Below, piece after piece: positions 21,750 through 34,326 of a DNA stretch of 64,000 nucleotides. Made by a program: the position numbers and the translations under genes. Position 1 is the stretch's first letter, and each line of letters opens with the position of its first letter. Origin of the DNA: Notospermus geniculatus (Eukaryota; Nemertea; Pilidiophora; Heteronemertea; Lineidae); assembly GCA_002633025.1 (NCBI GenBank), contig NMRB01001716.1, positions 7,854-71,853 on the forward strand, in the 5' to 3' direction. The notes below the pieces were generated by a model. It worked only from the letters and a program-made list of their open reading frames with translations, was not told where the DNA came from and searched no databases.

Positions 21750-21803
21750 CAGGACTGCAGTGCATTAAGTTAGCATGTAGGCTGATCTAAACTGACTAGT
21801 TGG

Positions 21804-21924
21804 GCCCGAATGCATAAAGGTGGAATAAGGTTATTCCAGGTACAACCTAACGTTACATGTACATGTATAAAGTGACGCTGTACCTGGAATAAGCTTATTC
21901 CACCTTTATGCATACAGGCCTAAG
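21804..21924. mobile_element. Small fold-back MITE, GAATGCATAAAGGTGGAATA ends
   Basis: Left GAATGCATAAAGGTGGAATA and right TATTCCACCTTTATGCATAC are inverted, with CCAGGTAC/GTACCTGG inside. Confidence 0.7.
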
Positions 21925-22274
21925 TGTAGTGTACATGTACGTACAATCATAGCCGTATTACAGAGTTCACAAAAGGACTAATGTTAGCTGATTACATTGT
22001 TTTTTGCATGTTTCCATTTGCATTAATATTTTACGCATTTTGTAGTAACACAGAACAGTCAACCATTGTTTCCAGCTTCATGTAGCTAATCCTCATCCTC
22101 ATCCTCTCTCTGCCCCAAGACTAGCAAAAAATATTGCCAATCCTTGGCTGTAGGAAAGAATTCAAGTTTGCAGTACACATGGCAAGTTCTCGTGCTCTAA
22201 AAGCATCTTTTGGTGCTGGCAATTTTTGTTGCGTGTTGGGGTGCAAACAACGCAACCTGTTTTGTCAAGCAGTG

Positions 22275-22558
22275 TTAACCCTTTAGTCCCTCAATATTTT
22301 GTTACGTATGTTCAGTGAACCCGCGACCACCTGGGAGGTTTTCAGCAAATATCTCGTAATTCATACGTCTGATGTTTGCTATCAACCAAAACCCCTGAAC
22401 GGCCGTGGACGTCCGCCTTGAAAATCCCCCGGCGGCCAGTGCCGGCCTACGCATATTATGTCTGAGTCGTCATACATGTATATGGCTGAAAATATAGGAT
22501 GTCGGAGGATTTTCAAGGCAGCCGTCTGCGGCCATTAATAGAGGGCCTAAACGGTTAA
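22275..22558. mobile_element. piggyBac-like MITE with TTAA on both ends
   Basis: TTAA at 22275-22278 and 22555-22558. The inner ends CCCTTTAGTCCC and GGGCCTAAACGG are imperfect inverses. Interior CCTTGAAAATCCCCCGG and its inverse CGGAGGATTTTCAAGG form a second pair. TTAA plus CCC ends is typical of piggyBac relatives. Confidence 0.6.
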
Positions 22559-23149
22559 AGAGGCAGTTTTCTTGCCAAATAACTGGTTTGATGCTTGACA
22601 ACTCTTGCTTTGCAGTGGATTTCTCTTGCCACTTGCCATTGTCAGCCACAGCACTGTTGGTGACTTTTGTGGCTGCCATAATAATTGCCTGCACAAGTAA
22701 ACTGCCACGTGTGCTGCAGGCGTGGGGCCTACCATGCCTTAGTGAATTAAATGCTTTAGTACATAATTTTGTAATTTAGAAATTTGCTGCTAAGCAGCAG
22801 AAAGTTTGTGAAGTATTTGTGACCCGTGACAGCAACATGAGTCGAAATGCACTGGAAAGAAGACCCAAGATGACACCAGAGAACAATGAAATGGACAAAG
22901 TCAAATTTAACAATGGGCAGACAATCCTGAAATCAACAATCCGTTGATGTACCTTGAGCCTTCTTCTGTGTGCATTCCGACTCATTTTGCTTTCACAGGT
23001 CACATTTGATAGTCAAAGCACCAATCAATTTTTGAGCCAAGAAGGAATGAACCAGGCGTAAGACAGGAATACGTCAGAGATGAATGCTTCATCTTGTATG
23101 GTTTTCAGTGCTGTACATACATGCAGCAAAATTTCCACTCACCATTGAC
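22559..23149. other. Mostly unclassified intronic sequence
   Basis: Bases 22560-22725 share words (TGCCACTTG, GCACAAG, TGTGCTGCAGGC) with the MITEs at 41989 and 52435 and may be a decayed relative. The rest shows nothing. Confidence 0.35.
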
Positions 23150-23300
23150 TCGTTTGTCCCTGGAGTCCAGCAGACGGCATCTTCTGTCAAAGTTTTCCCC
23201 ATGTGTATATGATTGAAAATTATTTCAAGAAATGTTGTTCCTATGAACCGTCTGAAGAACGTTTCTTGAATTTTTTTCAATTTCATTTCCGAGGCTTTTA
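23150..23300. repeat. Dispersed repeat shared with 13678-13830
   Basis: Second occurrence of GGAGTCCAGCAG..TTGTTCCTATGAACCGTCTG..AAGAACGTTTCTTGAA. Confidence 0.55.
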
Positions 23301-23536
23301 GAAAACTTCAACAGAAAGTTTTGTCCGCTGAAACCTGGGGGGTAGTTAACCCATTGCTTGTATTTATATCGCTTTTATACTAACGGCTTGTTTTATTGTT
23401 TTTTTCCAATTGCTTGCTTCACCCAGGACAAAGCGTACCATGTAAGTAGCATTCACAAGACCTTCAGTCTCATAGTTCTGCATCTCATATTTAATATTAT
23501 TGTCCTCGGCTCGCTGGACTTGCAAATTCGACCAAG

Positions 23537-23705
23537 AGTATTTGTTGATTGCTGGAAGCAATTGGGTAAACCGGGTAGGGAAATTGACGAGGCATCAGCT
23601 GACTAGTAAAATTACTACTCGAGCATTTGTTGATTGCAGGAAGCAATTGAGTCGACCAGACAGTGAGATTGACTAGGCAGGAACTGACTAGTAGATTCCT
23701 TAAGC
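23537..23705. repeat. Two tandem copies of the TTTGTTGATTGCAG unit
   Basis: Copies at about 23537-23610 and 23624-23705 repeat the sequence seen at 17038-17120. Confidence 0.65.
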
Positions 23706-24000
23706 CTAGCGTACATCGACCTTGCGACTGGAAGCAACTACCGGCAATGGCGTTTCCGGCAACGGTTGGCGACTACCTGGAACAAGCAGCAACTGACCAG
23801 ATGCTCAAACAGGCCGATGTACAGGCACCGGCAACGCTATAGTTGCCGCTAGTTCCAGCCAGTTGCTCATTGTTCTACTCGTTGCCAAGGGTTGCTTCTA
23901 GTCGTCTTCAGTATCATATTAATCATAATATGATTACCGTATATGATTAATAAGACGACTGAAGACGACTCGAAGCAACCGTTGGCAATGAGTAGAACAA
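23700..24000. mobile_element. Element with TTAAGCC start and inverted interior
   Basis: Starts TTAAGCCTAGCGTACATCGA, close to the start of 39107-39754. At 23872-23999 an inverted pair brackets ATCATATTAATCATAATATGAT: TTGTTCTACTCGTTGCCAAGG and its inverse. The right end is unclear. Confidence 0.45.
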
Positions 24001-24066
24001 ACCCTGGAATTCAAGGCTTGCCCTGGAATATTTCGATTTAACATTTGTCATTTATTCTTCTGGTGC

Positions 24067-24112
24067 ATTCACCCAGGTGAGCACATGGTCCATGGACCAT
24101 TTCATTTCACTT
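24067..24112. repeat. Isolated end of an AGCTCAC...GTGAGC element
   Basis: CACCCAGGTGAGCACATGGT followed by CCATGGACCATTTCAT equals the right end of elements HD and HE, without the rest. Confidence 0.7.
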
Positions 24113-24516
24113 ACTTGAAGTCTGGTGTTACCATGGGGAAATGTCCATAAAGTGATAGTTTGAATTTTAGTTTGATTGACATCTGTCATGTCATGATGTA
24201 TTCAATTAACCTTGTCATTAATTGGTCATGTTTGGCAAGTCCAGCCGAGCTCAGAATTCACTTGTTTACTAGCTGATGATATGCAATGTACTGTAAACCC
24301 TGAAATATTTGCATGCCTTTTATTTTTTTCGCATTTTTGGTTACCCAAAAATTGAGAAATAAAATGGCATAAAAATTTTTGAAGTACCTGTAAAACTAGA
24401 TTGAATGGTGACCAAAATTGATTTCTACTCGATGCTGAATTTAACGGCTTCAAATATTTTGGGTTTACAGTAATGTGCTTCTTGATTTCTGGTAGCCTGC
24501 AACAAGATCAGGAAAT

Positions 24517-24697
24517 GACCCATTTTCGGTGAAGGATTAGGTAGTGCGCCGCCTATTGGGAGAAANTGTCAGCACATCATTAGAGAAGCTGCCTGTAGGC
24601 ACGAGTTATCTTGACGTCATTCCTGATGTCATTACATCATTCATGACGTCATCATCTGTAGCAGATGTCAAATGAGGCTATAACCTAATCACCGATG
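24517..24697. mobile_element. MITE, TCGGTGAAGGATTAGGT ends
   Basis: Left TTTTCGGTGAAGGATTAGGT and right ACCTAATCACCGATGAAAA are imperfect inverses; several TGACGTCAT words inside. One undetermined base at 24566. Confidence 0.55.
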
Positions 24698-24948
24698 AAA
24701 ACCACATCACGGTGTACTTCAGGTGCTACTTAAGGATACAGAAATATGAAATAGAAATCCATCGCCATAAATGCCAGATCAGTTGCTATGGCAACCAGCC
24801 AATCCCATGAACTAATTGAACCTGTTGAAATATTCATATGTGACCTTTTATTTTTTGCATGACGATACTAACTATTAAACACCCCGAATAATCGTGCAGT
24901 TTTTTTAACATATTCTTTCGTTCCCACATGTATTGTCAGTTAATAGTG

Positions 24949-25343
24949 AGGTTTCGCAAATCTGACGAAACACGGAAGTATGAAATACGAAATTGGACTT
25001 CATTTCCATGATGTAATGTATTTCAGGAGATGGTTGCTACCACAAATATCGCCTGCTGCAAAAGCTTCTTAGCGTATGACGTTAGACCGATAGAGTTACG
25101 GTGTATATTAAACTTTGAAATTTATCTTTCGTTTTAACTCCGTAGATGCGAAGTGGAAATTAAAAAATTCAAGATGTACATGTTCCATAACTCTCACGGT
25201 CTTACATGATATGCTAAAAGACGCTCTTGCAGCAGGCGATATTTGTGGTACCAACCATCTTCTGAAATACATTACATCACGGAAATGAAGTTGAATTTCG
25301 TATTTCGTACTTCGTGTTTCGTCAGATTTGCAAAACCTCACTA
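24949..25343. mobile_element. TA-flanked fold-back MITE, GTGAGGTTTTGCAAATC ends
   Basis: Arms of about 130 bp: left from TAGTGAGGTTTCGCAAATCT through ATATCGCCTGCTGCAA, right its inverse ending AGATTTGCAAAACCTCACTA. The centre is unique. No coding capacity. Confidence 0.75.
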
Positions 25344-26108
25344 ATAAATTTCACAAGCATGACTCAGAAATAATTCCAATAATATCGAATGTCTATAATT
25401 TCGGAATTTATTTTCAATTGTGCCTGGCTGTTTTAGTTTGTCTCTCATGATTGATAACTATGCAGTTTTCTTTAATAACTACGCAGTTTTCTTTAAGAAG
25501 GCTGCAGTTCTGTTCTCACGCTGTTATCCTTATTTTCCATTTGCTAGATGCCTTATTTGCACCGCAGCCATAGGCCGTAGTGAGCCTGGAAAACCCGACA
25601 ACATTTTGATGTTAAAATTGTGCGTTTTTGTCTATTTTGGCCATTTTGATATTGTGCGGGTGAAGGGTCGTTCATAATATTTGTATAATTAATTCCCGCC
25701 AGATCACATGCAGTCACATTTAATTTAAGTTGGCACTATTACGTACGAATAAATATTTATTTAGATTTGATTATGAAATTTTGTAGCTTGAGAATTTTTG
25801 TTGAAATTTTTGCATCTCCCTTTCGCAAAAAAGTATTTCGTCACCTTTATTAATAGGTCTGCAATAATATTTCGATTTTTTTTCTCTAGTCAGTTACAAT
25901 TTTTTTCTGTATCATCAAATTTATTGACATTACACCAAGAAATCAGCAGAAGTCAGTCAGCTGGAACCTGATACTCTCGGCTACCATGAGAGTCAAAATG
26001 GCTTTTGAGATTATTTTTTCACTCCAGGATCTCTGTTTGTCTTGAAATGATTTGAGACAACCTCGCAATTAGTAGAATGTATCACAGCACAGTCAAATCC
26101 ACCCATTA

Positions 26109-26483
26109 GAGAGGTTGCGCAGCTTTCCGACTGCAGTCCGCTGTAGACATCCTTGATAAAAATGATTTGATAGAAGTTTTCAATTCGTCAAACACCATAA
26201 ATTGAAGGCAGAAAAATATTTCCTTATAAATTGGAAGTGTGGATAAATAATGAATATTGAAGTCGTAATCCTAGTCGTTAATACGACTTGAAACACGACT
26301 ACAATATTTGTGATTTACGTGCACTTCCGATTACGAGTCAAAATTATTCTGCCACAAAGTTATGGCATTTTACAATTTGCAAACGTCAATCAAATTGTTT
26401 TTATCAAGGATGTCTACAGCGGACTGCAGTTCATTCTCGTTGTTGAAGACGGAGTCGGAGTCGGAAAACTGCACAACCTATCT
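26109..26483. mobile_element. MITE family M, copy 3, inverted orientation
   Basis: TA|GAGAGGTTGCGCAGC at the left and GCACAACCTATC|TA at the right. The GGCAGAAAAATATTTCCTTA arm comes first, so it is reversed relative to copy 1. Left arm has a small deletion. Confidence 0.8.
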
Positions 26484-28395
26484 ATTATCTTGGCCCCCGA
26501 ATTCCAAGATGGTCATGGTAAAGTTAACTTGAAGTAATTATTTTGTCAGATTTCTTATTTGCCTGTAAGCTTTGGTGATAAAGGTCAGGTTGGCAGGTTT
26601 GAGTCAGCTGATTGGTCAGTTGACTGTAGTTGTCTGTGGACTAAGAAAAGTGCGATATCGGCACATCTTCATCGATGAATTGTCCCATTGGTCTGAGCCC
26701 CAAGCGCTCAATACTGCGTCACAATGTAAACGTCAATTCTCATCAAAATTGGGTCATTTTCTGCGAGTTAAAGACTTTCAGAAATCGTTGGAATTCATTA
26801 ACTAGAAAATCAGCATTTGATAATTAAAAAGAAACAGTCTCGTTGCATGTGTATATTTGTCCCTAGTCTGGTAGCGGATTAAAAAATTGCTGGTTTTAGC
26901 TGGTGGCTGCACCCAAATCTAGGTTGATATGACAATCAGAGATTTTAATTTCGTTGCCGTATGAGTTTATTTTTGCCTTACTACTCTCCGTTACACTTTC
27001 GAGTGGCGCGTGGTTTATGAGCGATATTTCCGCAAGGGTTGGGTCAGATTTGACAAACTGTACATCAATTGACTTGTCTTTCTTGTCGGTATCTTTCTGC
27101 TATCTTCATTTTTCGCGTAAGGCCGACATAACGGATCCGTTTCTCAAAACCCATTTCATTTCGCCATGGTGTTCAGTGCAGTTTACACATGCGCAATGCA
27201 TTGTGTCACATCAAAATGGCCGCCATTTCGGCCATAAACCCGAACTGCTATTGGTGAAAGAACTTTTTGACGTCACGTTTATAGGGAAAATGACAGTGAT
27301 GATGGCTGTAGCGGCAAAAAAGACAAATCAGTTGATGTATGGTATGTCAAATTTCACCCAGCCGTCGCGGAGCTATCGTTGATAAACTTAGCCTCACTCG
27401 AAAGTGGAATGGAGAGTAATTGCATTTGAGCATGAGACCCACGAACGAATATCAGGCGATTATTTTCCAATCCTGTTTGATTCTGCATGAAGTTAGAGTC
27501 TGTATTCGTAATGAAAATGAGTAGAATATAAATAAGTACAGTTAGTAGTCAGACAATTCACGTATCTCGGACAATTCTATCTGTCGCCGGAGAAAACCTT
27601 ACCGCGGGCGTGTTTTTCTTGAAACTTTACCTTCGCCTGATTGGAAGGTTTTTTGCGGCACGGAGATTAAAAACTGATAAATGTTGTCGCCGCTTCGTGC
27701 ACAGAAAAATGTACGAGTTTAGTTTTATCCATTTCGTCGTTTTCTCTTTTTTCTTTTATTAGTACTTTCTAGCGAAGTTGACACAAAACCTGGTGGGTTT
27801 TTTGGAAAAGGATGTTATTAATACACTCTATTAGTACTCTTTTAGTTTCCTCGTTACCTCTGCATGTCACACTCCACACTTCTAACACTGTGTTTTACGC
27901 CAGCCTCACTCTCATGCACATGACCTTGAGACGTTGACCTTCGTAGATGCTGACCTCGACATTTGTGGCACATCATTGTAATGAGGCATTCGTCACGCAC
28001 GGCTTGTCGACCGTGTCATTTGAATATGTTTGAAAAATTAAAAAATTGCAGGATTTTTGTTGTGACTGTTCGTGGCTTTTCTTAGCATTTATACATGTGG
28101 TAGAAAATTAAGTCCTGCATGAAGAATTTTTCGTTCAAAAATTTTCAACGGAAGCGAATGAATTTGATGACCTCAAGGACATTGGGGTGAGGTTGGTAGT
28201 GGCTATGCACCCTTCTATCGCATGGTGGCTTTATACACACGATGCATGAATATAACTCGACTAACCTGGTGGTGGATGGACTTGCGACGTCAACGCCAGT
28301 CCGCATGAAGTGAACACCGTAGATGTGAAAGCGTTAGCGTGTTAGTACGAAGCGTTGTTTCATCAGCTTAGTGTAAAATATTCATCGTTTTTAAC

Positions 28396-28543
28396 GCAGG
28401 CTGCCATCTTGGCTGTTGACGAAAATTACACATTTAACGCATCAACCCGTTCGGCAAATTTTGGAACGCCAACATGTCTACATTTTGCCCGCCTGGTTGA
28501 TGCACATGCATGAGTTTCGTCAACAACCAAAATGGCAGCCTGC
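28396..28543. mobile_element. Fold-back MITE, GCAGGCTGCCATCTTGG ends
   Basis: Left GCAGGCTGCCATCTTGGCTG and right CAACCAAAATGGCAGCCTGC are inverted, with GTTGACGAAA/TTTCGTCAAC extending the arms. Confidence 0.65.
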
Positions 28544-29186
28544 GATGGAAATGATAAATTCTCTGCTGTGTCGCTACGCATGCCCCGGTGTGTAAAAACG
28601 AAAAAAAATGTCATCCTCAGCCAGCTGCAATCCATACATAACTACCATTTCTGCCATAAAGATCAGTTTCTTAATATTCGTACTTCAATTTTTTATCATT
28701 TCTTACAAAACGGTCAAAGCTTTGCCATTTCTTTATGATGCACGTCATATGTCTTGCTAAGTCATTATGAGAGCATGAAAGGGGTTTTACTTGTTTTATA
28801 GTTCACTTGCAGCCCCCTGGTTTATTTGTTAGGTCACTGGGTCTCCGTAATGTTTTTCAAAAGAAGAGGAAAAAGAACTAGAAGCTCCTGGGCCGTTTGA
28901 GAATGTACCCATTCTACATGTACGTCCCTGATGAAATTTGAGACCCACATGACTCTCTTTCTCCAATTAGGATTTGAGAACTGCAGATCTTTGAAATGAA
29001 CTTTCAGAAAATAAATTTTCATAAGCCGGGTCCTAGCTGTAGAAACGGGACATGACAGACACAGGCAACTGTATATAATATATAACTCCCCCAAATCAAT
29101 CTTTTATAAAGTAAATTCTCATGGGCTGTTCCATGCGCGAGTTTTCTTGTGCAGGTTGGCTCTGAATGAGCAATTCACCGTCAATA

Positions 29187-29570
29187 GATATGTTGCGCAG
29201 CTTTCCGACTCCGGCTTCAACTACCAGAATGAATTGCAGTCCGTTGTAGACATCCTCGATAAAAACGATTTGATAGACGTTTTCAAATCGTAAAATGCCA
29301 TAACTTGGCAGAATAATTTTGACTCGTAATCGGTAGTGCACATAAATCGCAAATATAGTCGTGTTTCAAGTCAAAACGACTAGGATTACGACTTCAATAT
29401 TCATTATTTATCCGCACTTCTGATTAGTAAGGCCAAATTTTTCTGCCTTTAGTTTATGGTGTTTGATGAATTGAAAACGTTTATCAAATTGTTTTTATCA
29501 AGGATGTCAATAGCGGACTGCAATTCATTCTCGTAGTTGAAGTCGGAGTCGGGCCGCTGCGCGATCTTTC
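29187..29570. mobile_element. MITE family M, copy 4
   Basis: TA on both sides (29185-29186 and 29571-29572). Ends GATATGTTGCGCAGC and GCGCGATCTTTC are mutated versions of GAGAGGTTGCGC. Confidence 0.8.
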
Positions 29571-30114
29571 TATTGGTTTCCTTTACACGGAGACAAATGC
29601 CTGCCCATAGTTTTTATCCCTCGGCCCTAGAAGGGCTATGGGGTGTTATGCACACGTATGTCGAGCTGCCTCTAAGGAGCCTTCTACGAGAATTCCCATG
29701 TGGAGAGCTGCCTCTAGTATTTACGGCAGTTGGATGTGATAGACCTGGCAGACATCCGTTACGCTTTGAAATCAATTCTTTTACATAGATTTCCATTAGA
29801 CATGAACAACCTTCCCATATAGATGCTGTCTTTAAAGTTTCTTGTAAAGTAATTGTATGCTCGCCTCCTTAGATTGTGTCTATTTATAGATTATACGTTT
29901 TCTTTAGAACATTTTGCCAGAATTTTTGCTCTTTCTTTAAGACTCGGACGAGTCCGGTGTGTTCTTTGAGTTTAGTGCTGTATCGTACTCAGTTGGCGTG
30001 TGACTGTTTGCTAAATTACTGTGGTGTGCCGTGTCGTAACCGTGTTGACGTTCCCCGGGATACGTTGGCATGTTACTGGCATCGCCATCACTCCTGGATA
30101 CGAGGTTGATAAAN

Positions 30115-30131
30115 TCAATGCTGTGCTTGTT
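30115..30131. repeat. Fragment of the element HA tail beside a single N
   Basis: TCAATGCTGTGCTTGT follows an undetermined base at 30114 and equals the last bases of the HA tail at 7032-7047 and 45929-45944. Confidence 0.5.
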
Positions 30132-30149
30132 TGTCAGGTTACTTTTGTT

Positions 30150-30745
30150 ATGATAATCCAGGATAAACAAGTCTTTGTTTTCCTGATGATCCAGGATAAA
30201 CAAGTCTGTTTTCCTGATGATCCACGATAAACAAGTCTTTGTTTTCCTGATAATCCAGGATAATCAAGTCTTTGTTTTCCTGATGATCCAGGATAAACAT
30301 TACAAGTGTTTGTTTTTCTGATAATCCAGGATAAACTTAGATATTTGTTTCCTGATGATCCAGGATAAACAAATCTTTGTTTTCTTGATGATTCAGGATA
30401 ATCAAGTCGTTGTTTTCCTGATGATCCAATAAACACGTCTTTGTTTTCCTGAGGATCCAGGATAAACAAGTCTTTGTTTTTCTGATAATCCAGAATAAGC
30501 AAGGATTTGTTTTCCTGATGATACAGGATAAACAAGTCTTTGTTTTCCTGATGATTCAGGATAAAAAAATCTTTGTTTTCCCTGATAATCCAGGATAAAC
30601 AAATCTTTGTTTTCCTGATGATTCAGGATAAAAAAATCTTTGTTTTCCTGATGATCCAGGATAAACAAGTGTTTGTTTTCCTGGTGATCCAGGATAAACA
30701 AGTCTTTGTTTTTCTGATAATACAAGATAAACACATCTTTTCACT
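30150..30745. repeat. Minisatellite, 33-bp unit
   Basis: About eighteen imperfect copies of CCAGGATAAACAAGTCTTTG followed by TTTTCCTGATGAT. The unit is 11 codons, so the minus strand carries open frames with an 11-residue period (ILDHQENKDLF). No start context, splice or family evidence supports a protein. Confidence 0.95.
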
Positions 30746-31401
30746 CAACATGTATAATCAGCTTTAGCAATGCCTCTTACAAGCTGTTGCTGCAAAATTC
30801 TCCCTAAATGATGCTTTTCATCTGTGTAGGCTGGCAAAACAAGTGTCGATGCTTGATGCACACATGACTTTAACATTGGCCTTAAGCTGACCCCCTGTGT
30901 GCGAAGGGGGTATACATATACGAGTGAAGCATCTAAAAGGTTTTAGGGTAAGGGCAAAAAGTGTGTAGTTGAGACCCTTTCCCAACGCTGAGGATCTGTA
31001 ACAGGCACTGAGAACGTAGCAGTGTCTTCCACTTGTGACCAAGCAGAATATAAAAAGGCACATGGGACATTGTAAAATCACTGAAAACACTTTTGGTTCC
31101 CTGTCATTTTCGCTGATTTCGATTAGGAAATGATGTGTCGTTGTCACCTTCAGACTGACAGTGTTGTATGGGTTTTCATTAAGTGGCTACATTTATGGTA
31201 TGTAGACCATAAATTACATTGGTGCCTTAGTGTTTATGGTTGTACAAAATAAAAGCAGAATTCTGTTTAACTCGACATAAGTTGTTACGTTCTGCCCTCC
31301 AATGGTATAAGATAGTATTTCTGCTTGTCATCAGAGGATCATGGTAATAGGTGTATCTGGTATTACCAAGTAGCCTACACAGTTGCCTAGCACAGCTGTT
31401 A

Positions 31402-32010
31402 GATAGGTTGCGCAGCTTTCCAACTCTGGCTTCAACTACCAGAATGAATTGCAGTCCGCTGTAGACATCCATGATAAAAACGATTTGATAGACATTTGCA
31501 AATCGTAAAATGCCATAACTTTGTGGCAGAATAAGTTTGACTCGTAATCAGAAGTGCACGTAAATCGCAAATATTAGTCGTGTTTCAAGTCGTAACGACT
31601 GGGATTACGACTTCAATATTCATTACCGTAAAGCGAAATATTTTCGCGTCCTAAATGTTCGCGTATGGCCGAAAAATCCCACATTCGCGGGGAGAAATAT
31701 TCGCGGTGAAGGGCCTTTGTAAAGTTTTCCGCATGGCGGGGTATCAACGGAGAATGTATTCACGGAGAAAAATTTTGGCGGGCTCCGATGCAGTTCGCGA
31801 TTTTCGCGAGAATTTTTCCCCGCGAACATATTTCGCTTTACGGTATTTATCCGCACTTCCGATTATAAGGCCAAATTTTTTTGCCTTCAATTTATGGTGT
31901 TTGACGAATTGAAAACTTCTATCAAATCGTTTTTATCAAGGATGTCCATAGCGGACTGCAATTCATTCTCGTAGTTGAAGTCGGAGTCGGGCCACTGCGC
32001 ATTACCTCTT
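31402..32010. mobile_element. MITE family M, copy 5, interrupted
   Basis: Starts AGATAGGTTGCGCAGC after TA and ends GCGCATTACCTCTT. Its centre (TATTCAT|TATTTATCC) is split by the MITE at 31626-31843. Confidence 0.8.
31626..31843. mobile_element. MITE CCGTAAAGCGAAATATTTTC, nested in family M copy
   Basis: Ends CCGTAAAGCGAAATATTTTC and GAACATATTTCGCTTTACGG, flanked by TA at 31624-31625 and 31844-31845. Inserted in the centre of copy 5. TA duplication fits a Tc1/mariner-type nonautonomous element. Confidence 0.85.
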
Positions 32011-32460
32011 TGTTACTTCAATCAAGCGTGCTCCCACTGATGACTTGTGAAGACACGTACACATGTACGTCTATTTACCATTGGATTGCAGTATTCAGTG
32101 CCTTAACTAACCACAGGAGTGATGGTGTGGGGTTTGCACGTTTTCATGCGCTGGTTGCACAAATATTATAATCACTTTTCCATACATTTCCGCTTCAGGT
32201 TTTTAACATCATTTTTCGAAATTCAGAAATATGTCACACTTTGCATTATAAAGGCTTATTTTGACTGTAAGGATATCAAACTTCTTTTTTGTTGGCGAAG
32301 GAAAAATTGGTGTCCTAGGAGGATGTTCTTGAATGGGTCTGTGCATCTGTCATTTCACCCAGAGATGATTTCTGAGTGATGGGGAATTTTTCTGTTCCAC
32401 ATTTACCTAGGAATTGAAAATTTCTCGAAATATTTGAAGAAGGATCCTTAAGATGTCTAA

Positions 32461-32798
32461 CGCTGCTTTTTCACAAGGCGTGTGCGGACGCGGAGGCAGT
32501 GACACTGGTGCGGGTGCGAGCATTGTGTTTCCAGGAAACGGGCACAGATGCGGGAGTTGGTCTTTGGTCGGTGGGAATTCCCAGAAATTCAGGGGAATTC
32601 CCAGGAAATGATGACGCAATACCGCGCGGGCAGCAAGCGGGTGCGGAAAAAGACGCTACATGACCGATTCGAAAAAAAGGCGTCCCCGCCCCTCCACCCT
32701 CGTCATAGAAACAGCTAAAGGGAAATACGTAGGATTGATTTTTCTGCCCGTGCCCGCCTCTGCCTCCTCGCTCGCACATGCCTCGTGGAAAAGCAGCC
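32461..32798. mobile_element. MITE with TAA target duplication, GCTGCTTTTTCAC ends
   Basis: Ends CGCTGCTTTTTCACAAGGC and GCCTCGTGGAAAAGCAGCC, flanked by TAA (32458-32460 and 32799-32801). Interior has two GGAATTCCC(A)GG words. Confidence 0.7.
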
Positions 32799-32995
32799 TA
32801 AGAGACACATTTCTTCTTCAAATTGTTTTCCATAACCCACTCGGCATGTGGAGAAATTTCCTAGGGAAATTGTTGTCTGTTTTCACCTCTGACTTGATGA
32901 GACGCAAGTTGGCAATTGTTGGAGGTGCTCGGTACAAAAAAAAAAGAAAATTTCTTCGAATATTTTAAGGAATATTGTTCAGAGAGCTACATGTA

Positions 32996-33242
32996 TAGAC
33001 AAATCCCAAATTGACGTAAACGAGAAAGATCTGCACACTTCCGCCGAAATCGCACACACAGCCTCAGTCTGAAACTGAATGATGTGACACAGAGAACCCC
33101 ACGACAGTGACTTCGAAGACGTTGCGTCAGAGTTGACCGTTGCTGAATCATGGATTGCGTCACGTCAGCCGGTTTCAGATCGAGGTTGTGTTTGCGATTT
33201 CGGCAGAAGTGCACAGATCTGGGAATTTGAGATTTGTCTATA
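32996..33242. mobile_element. TA-flanked MITE family N, copy 1
   Basis: Ends TAGACAAATCCCAAATTGAC and GAGATTTGTCTA. Interior GATCTGCACACTTCCGCC, CGAAATCGCACACACAGCCT and TTTCAGATCGAGGTTGTG recur at 51549-51795 and 60381-60617. Confidence 0.75.
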
Positions 33243-34326
33243 AGGAGCACCGAGCAATGTTTCTTCGAATATTTTTCAACAAAACACTTCCATTTGGAGA
33301 AATGTCTTTAGGAAGACATCGTCTGCTTTGAGATGTCATATTATGATCATCTGTCATCTTGATGAAATGAGGTGCACAAAAATGGAGGGATTCAAAATGC
33401 TGGATGCTGGGTTAAGGTGCCCATGAAATGTTGTTGCATGATATAATATTGTTGGCTCACATCATCTTCAGGCTTTACGTGTCGCGTCGAGTACAACGTT
33501 CTATGTAGCTGTCCACTCAGACGTCAGAAGTAGCTAAATCTATTGCTAACTGAACATGGGGCTTTTCGTGTATCTGAGATAGCAGGAGTAGCGCTAAGAT
33601 GCGTCCATGCGTCCCTGAACGCATTGAAATTCAAATTGGACGCCTGAGAACATGAGTCAAAATATAAAAAAACGTCCACAGAAAATGAAGGGGGGCGTAT
33701 GACAGAACGCATGTTTTTCAGCTTTTGTAAAGAAAAAAACGTCCATTGTTTTTTGAACGCATTCACGAAAAATTTAATCACATAAAAATTCAAGTATTTT
33801 GCTCTCAGATGCCAGGAAAATGCATCTAAAAGGACATAAATTGTCAAATTTTTCGGTTCACCCAAGTTGTTCCAGGCAAATACTCTAATTGCCTTATCTT
33901 TTACCTTTTCCTCTGGAAAAGTGGACTCATGTCATTTGTATTTGGACTCATGGATTTGGGCTTTGAAACAAGCAGATGAGTCCACTGACAAAAAATGGAC
34001 TCATGGAAAAAAATCCTTAGCGCCACCACTGGATAGGATCACCCTCGTCAACAGCATGAAATATCTGCTCACTTCATGATGGCTTTACATGTTAAATATC
34101 TCGTCAATATGAATCAGAATTCCAATGGAATGACGTCAAATTGACGAAGATACTCTCCAGGGATATGTCGCTGGTAGTCGGCAGGCATTGGGGAATACTG
34201 TATGTCCCAGTAAAAGAGGGTCAAAGGGGATATGCAACTGGAGTAAAATCCATCCCTGTCCCTTGATTAGGCCTAACCCCCTGCAAGTGCTGACGTGGGT
34301 GGCGTCCCAAGAGTTTGGGCCCCTGA

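Noticed and set aside
26954-27382. 142-codon plus-strand frame in the large intron
   Set aside because: Starts with a hydrophobic stretch but shows no domain, no credible splice signals and no similarity I know; likely chance.
30134-30744. Repeat protein or CRISPR-like array with 33-bp periodicity
   Set aside because: There are no unique spacers between units; the whole 33 bp repeats, which is a minisatellite in eukaryotic DNA.
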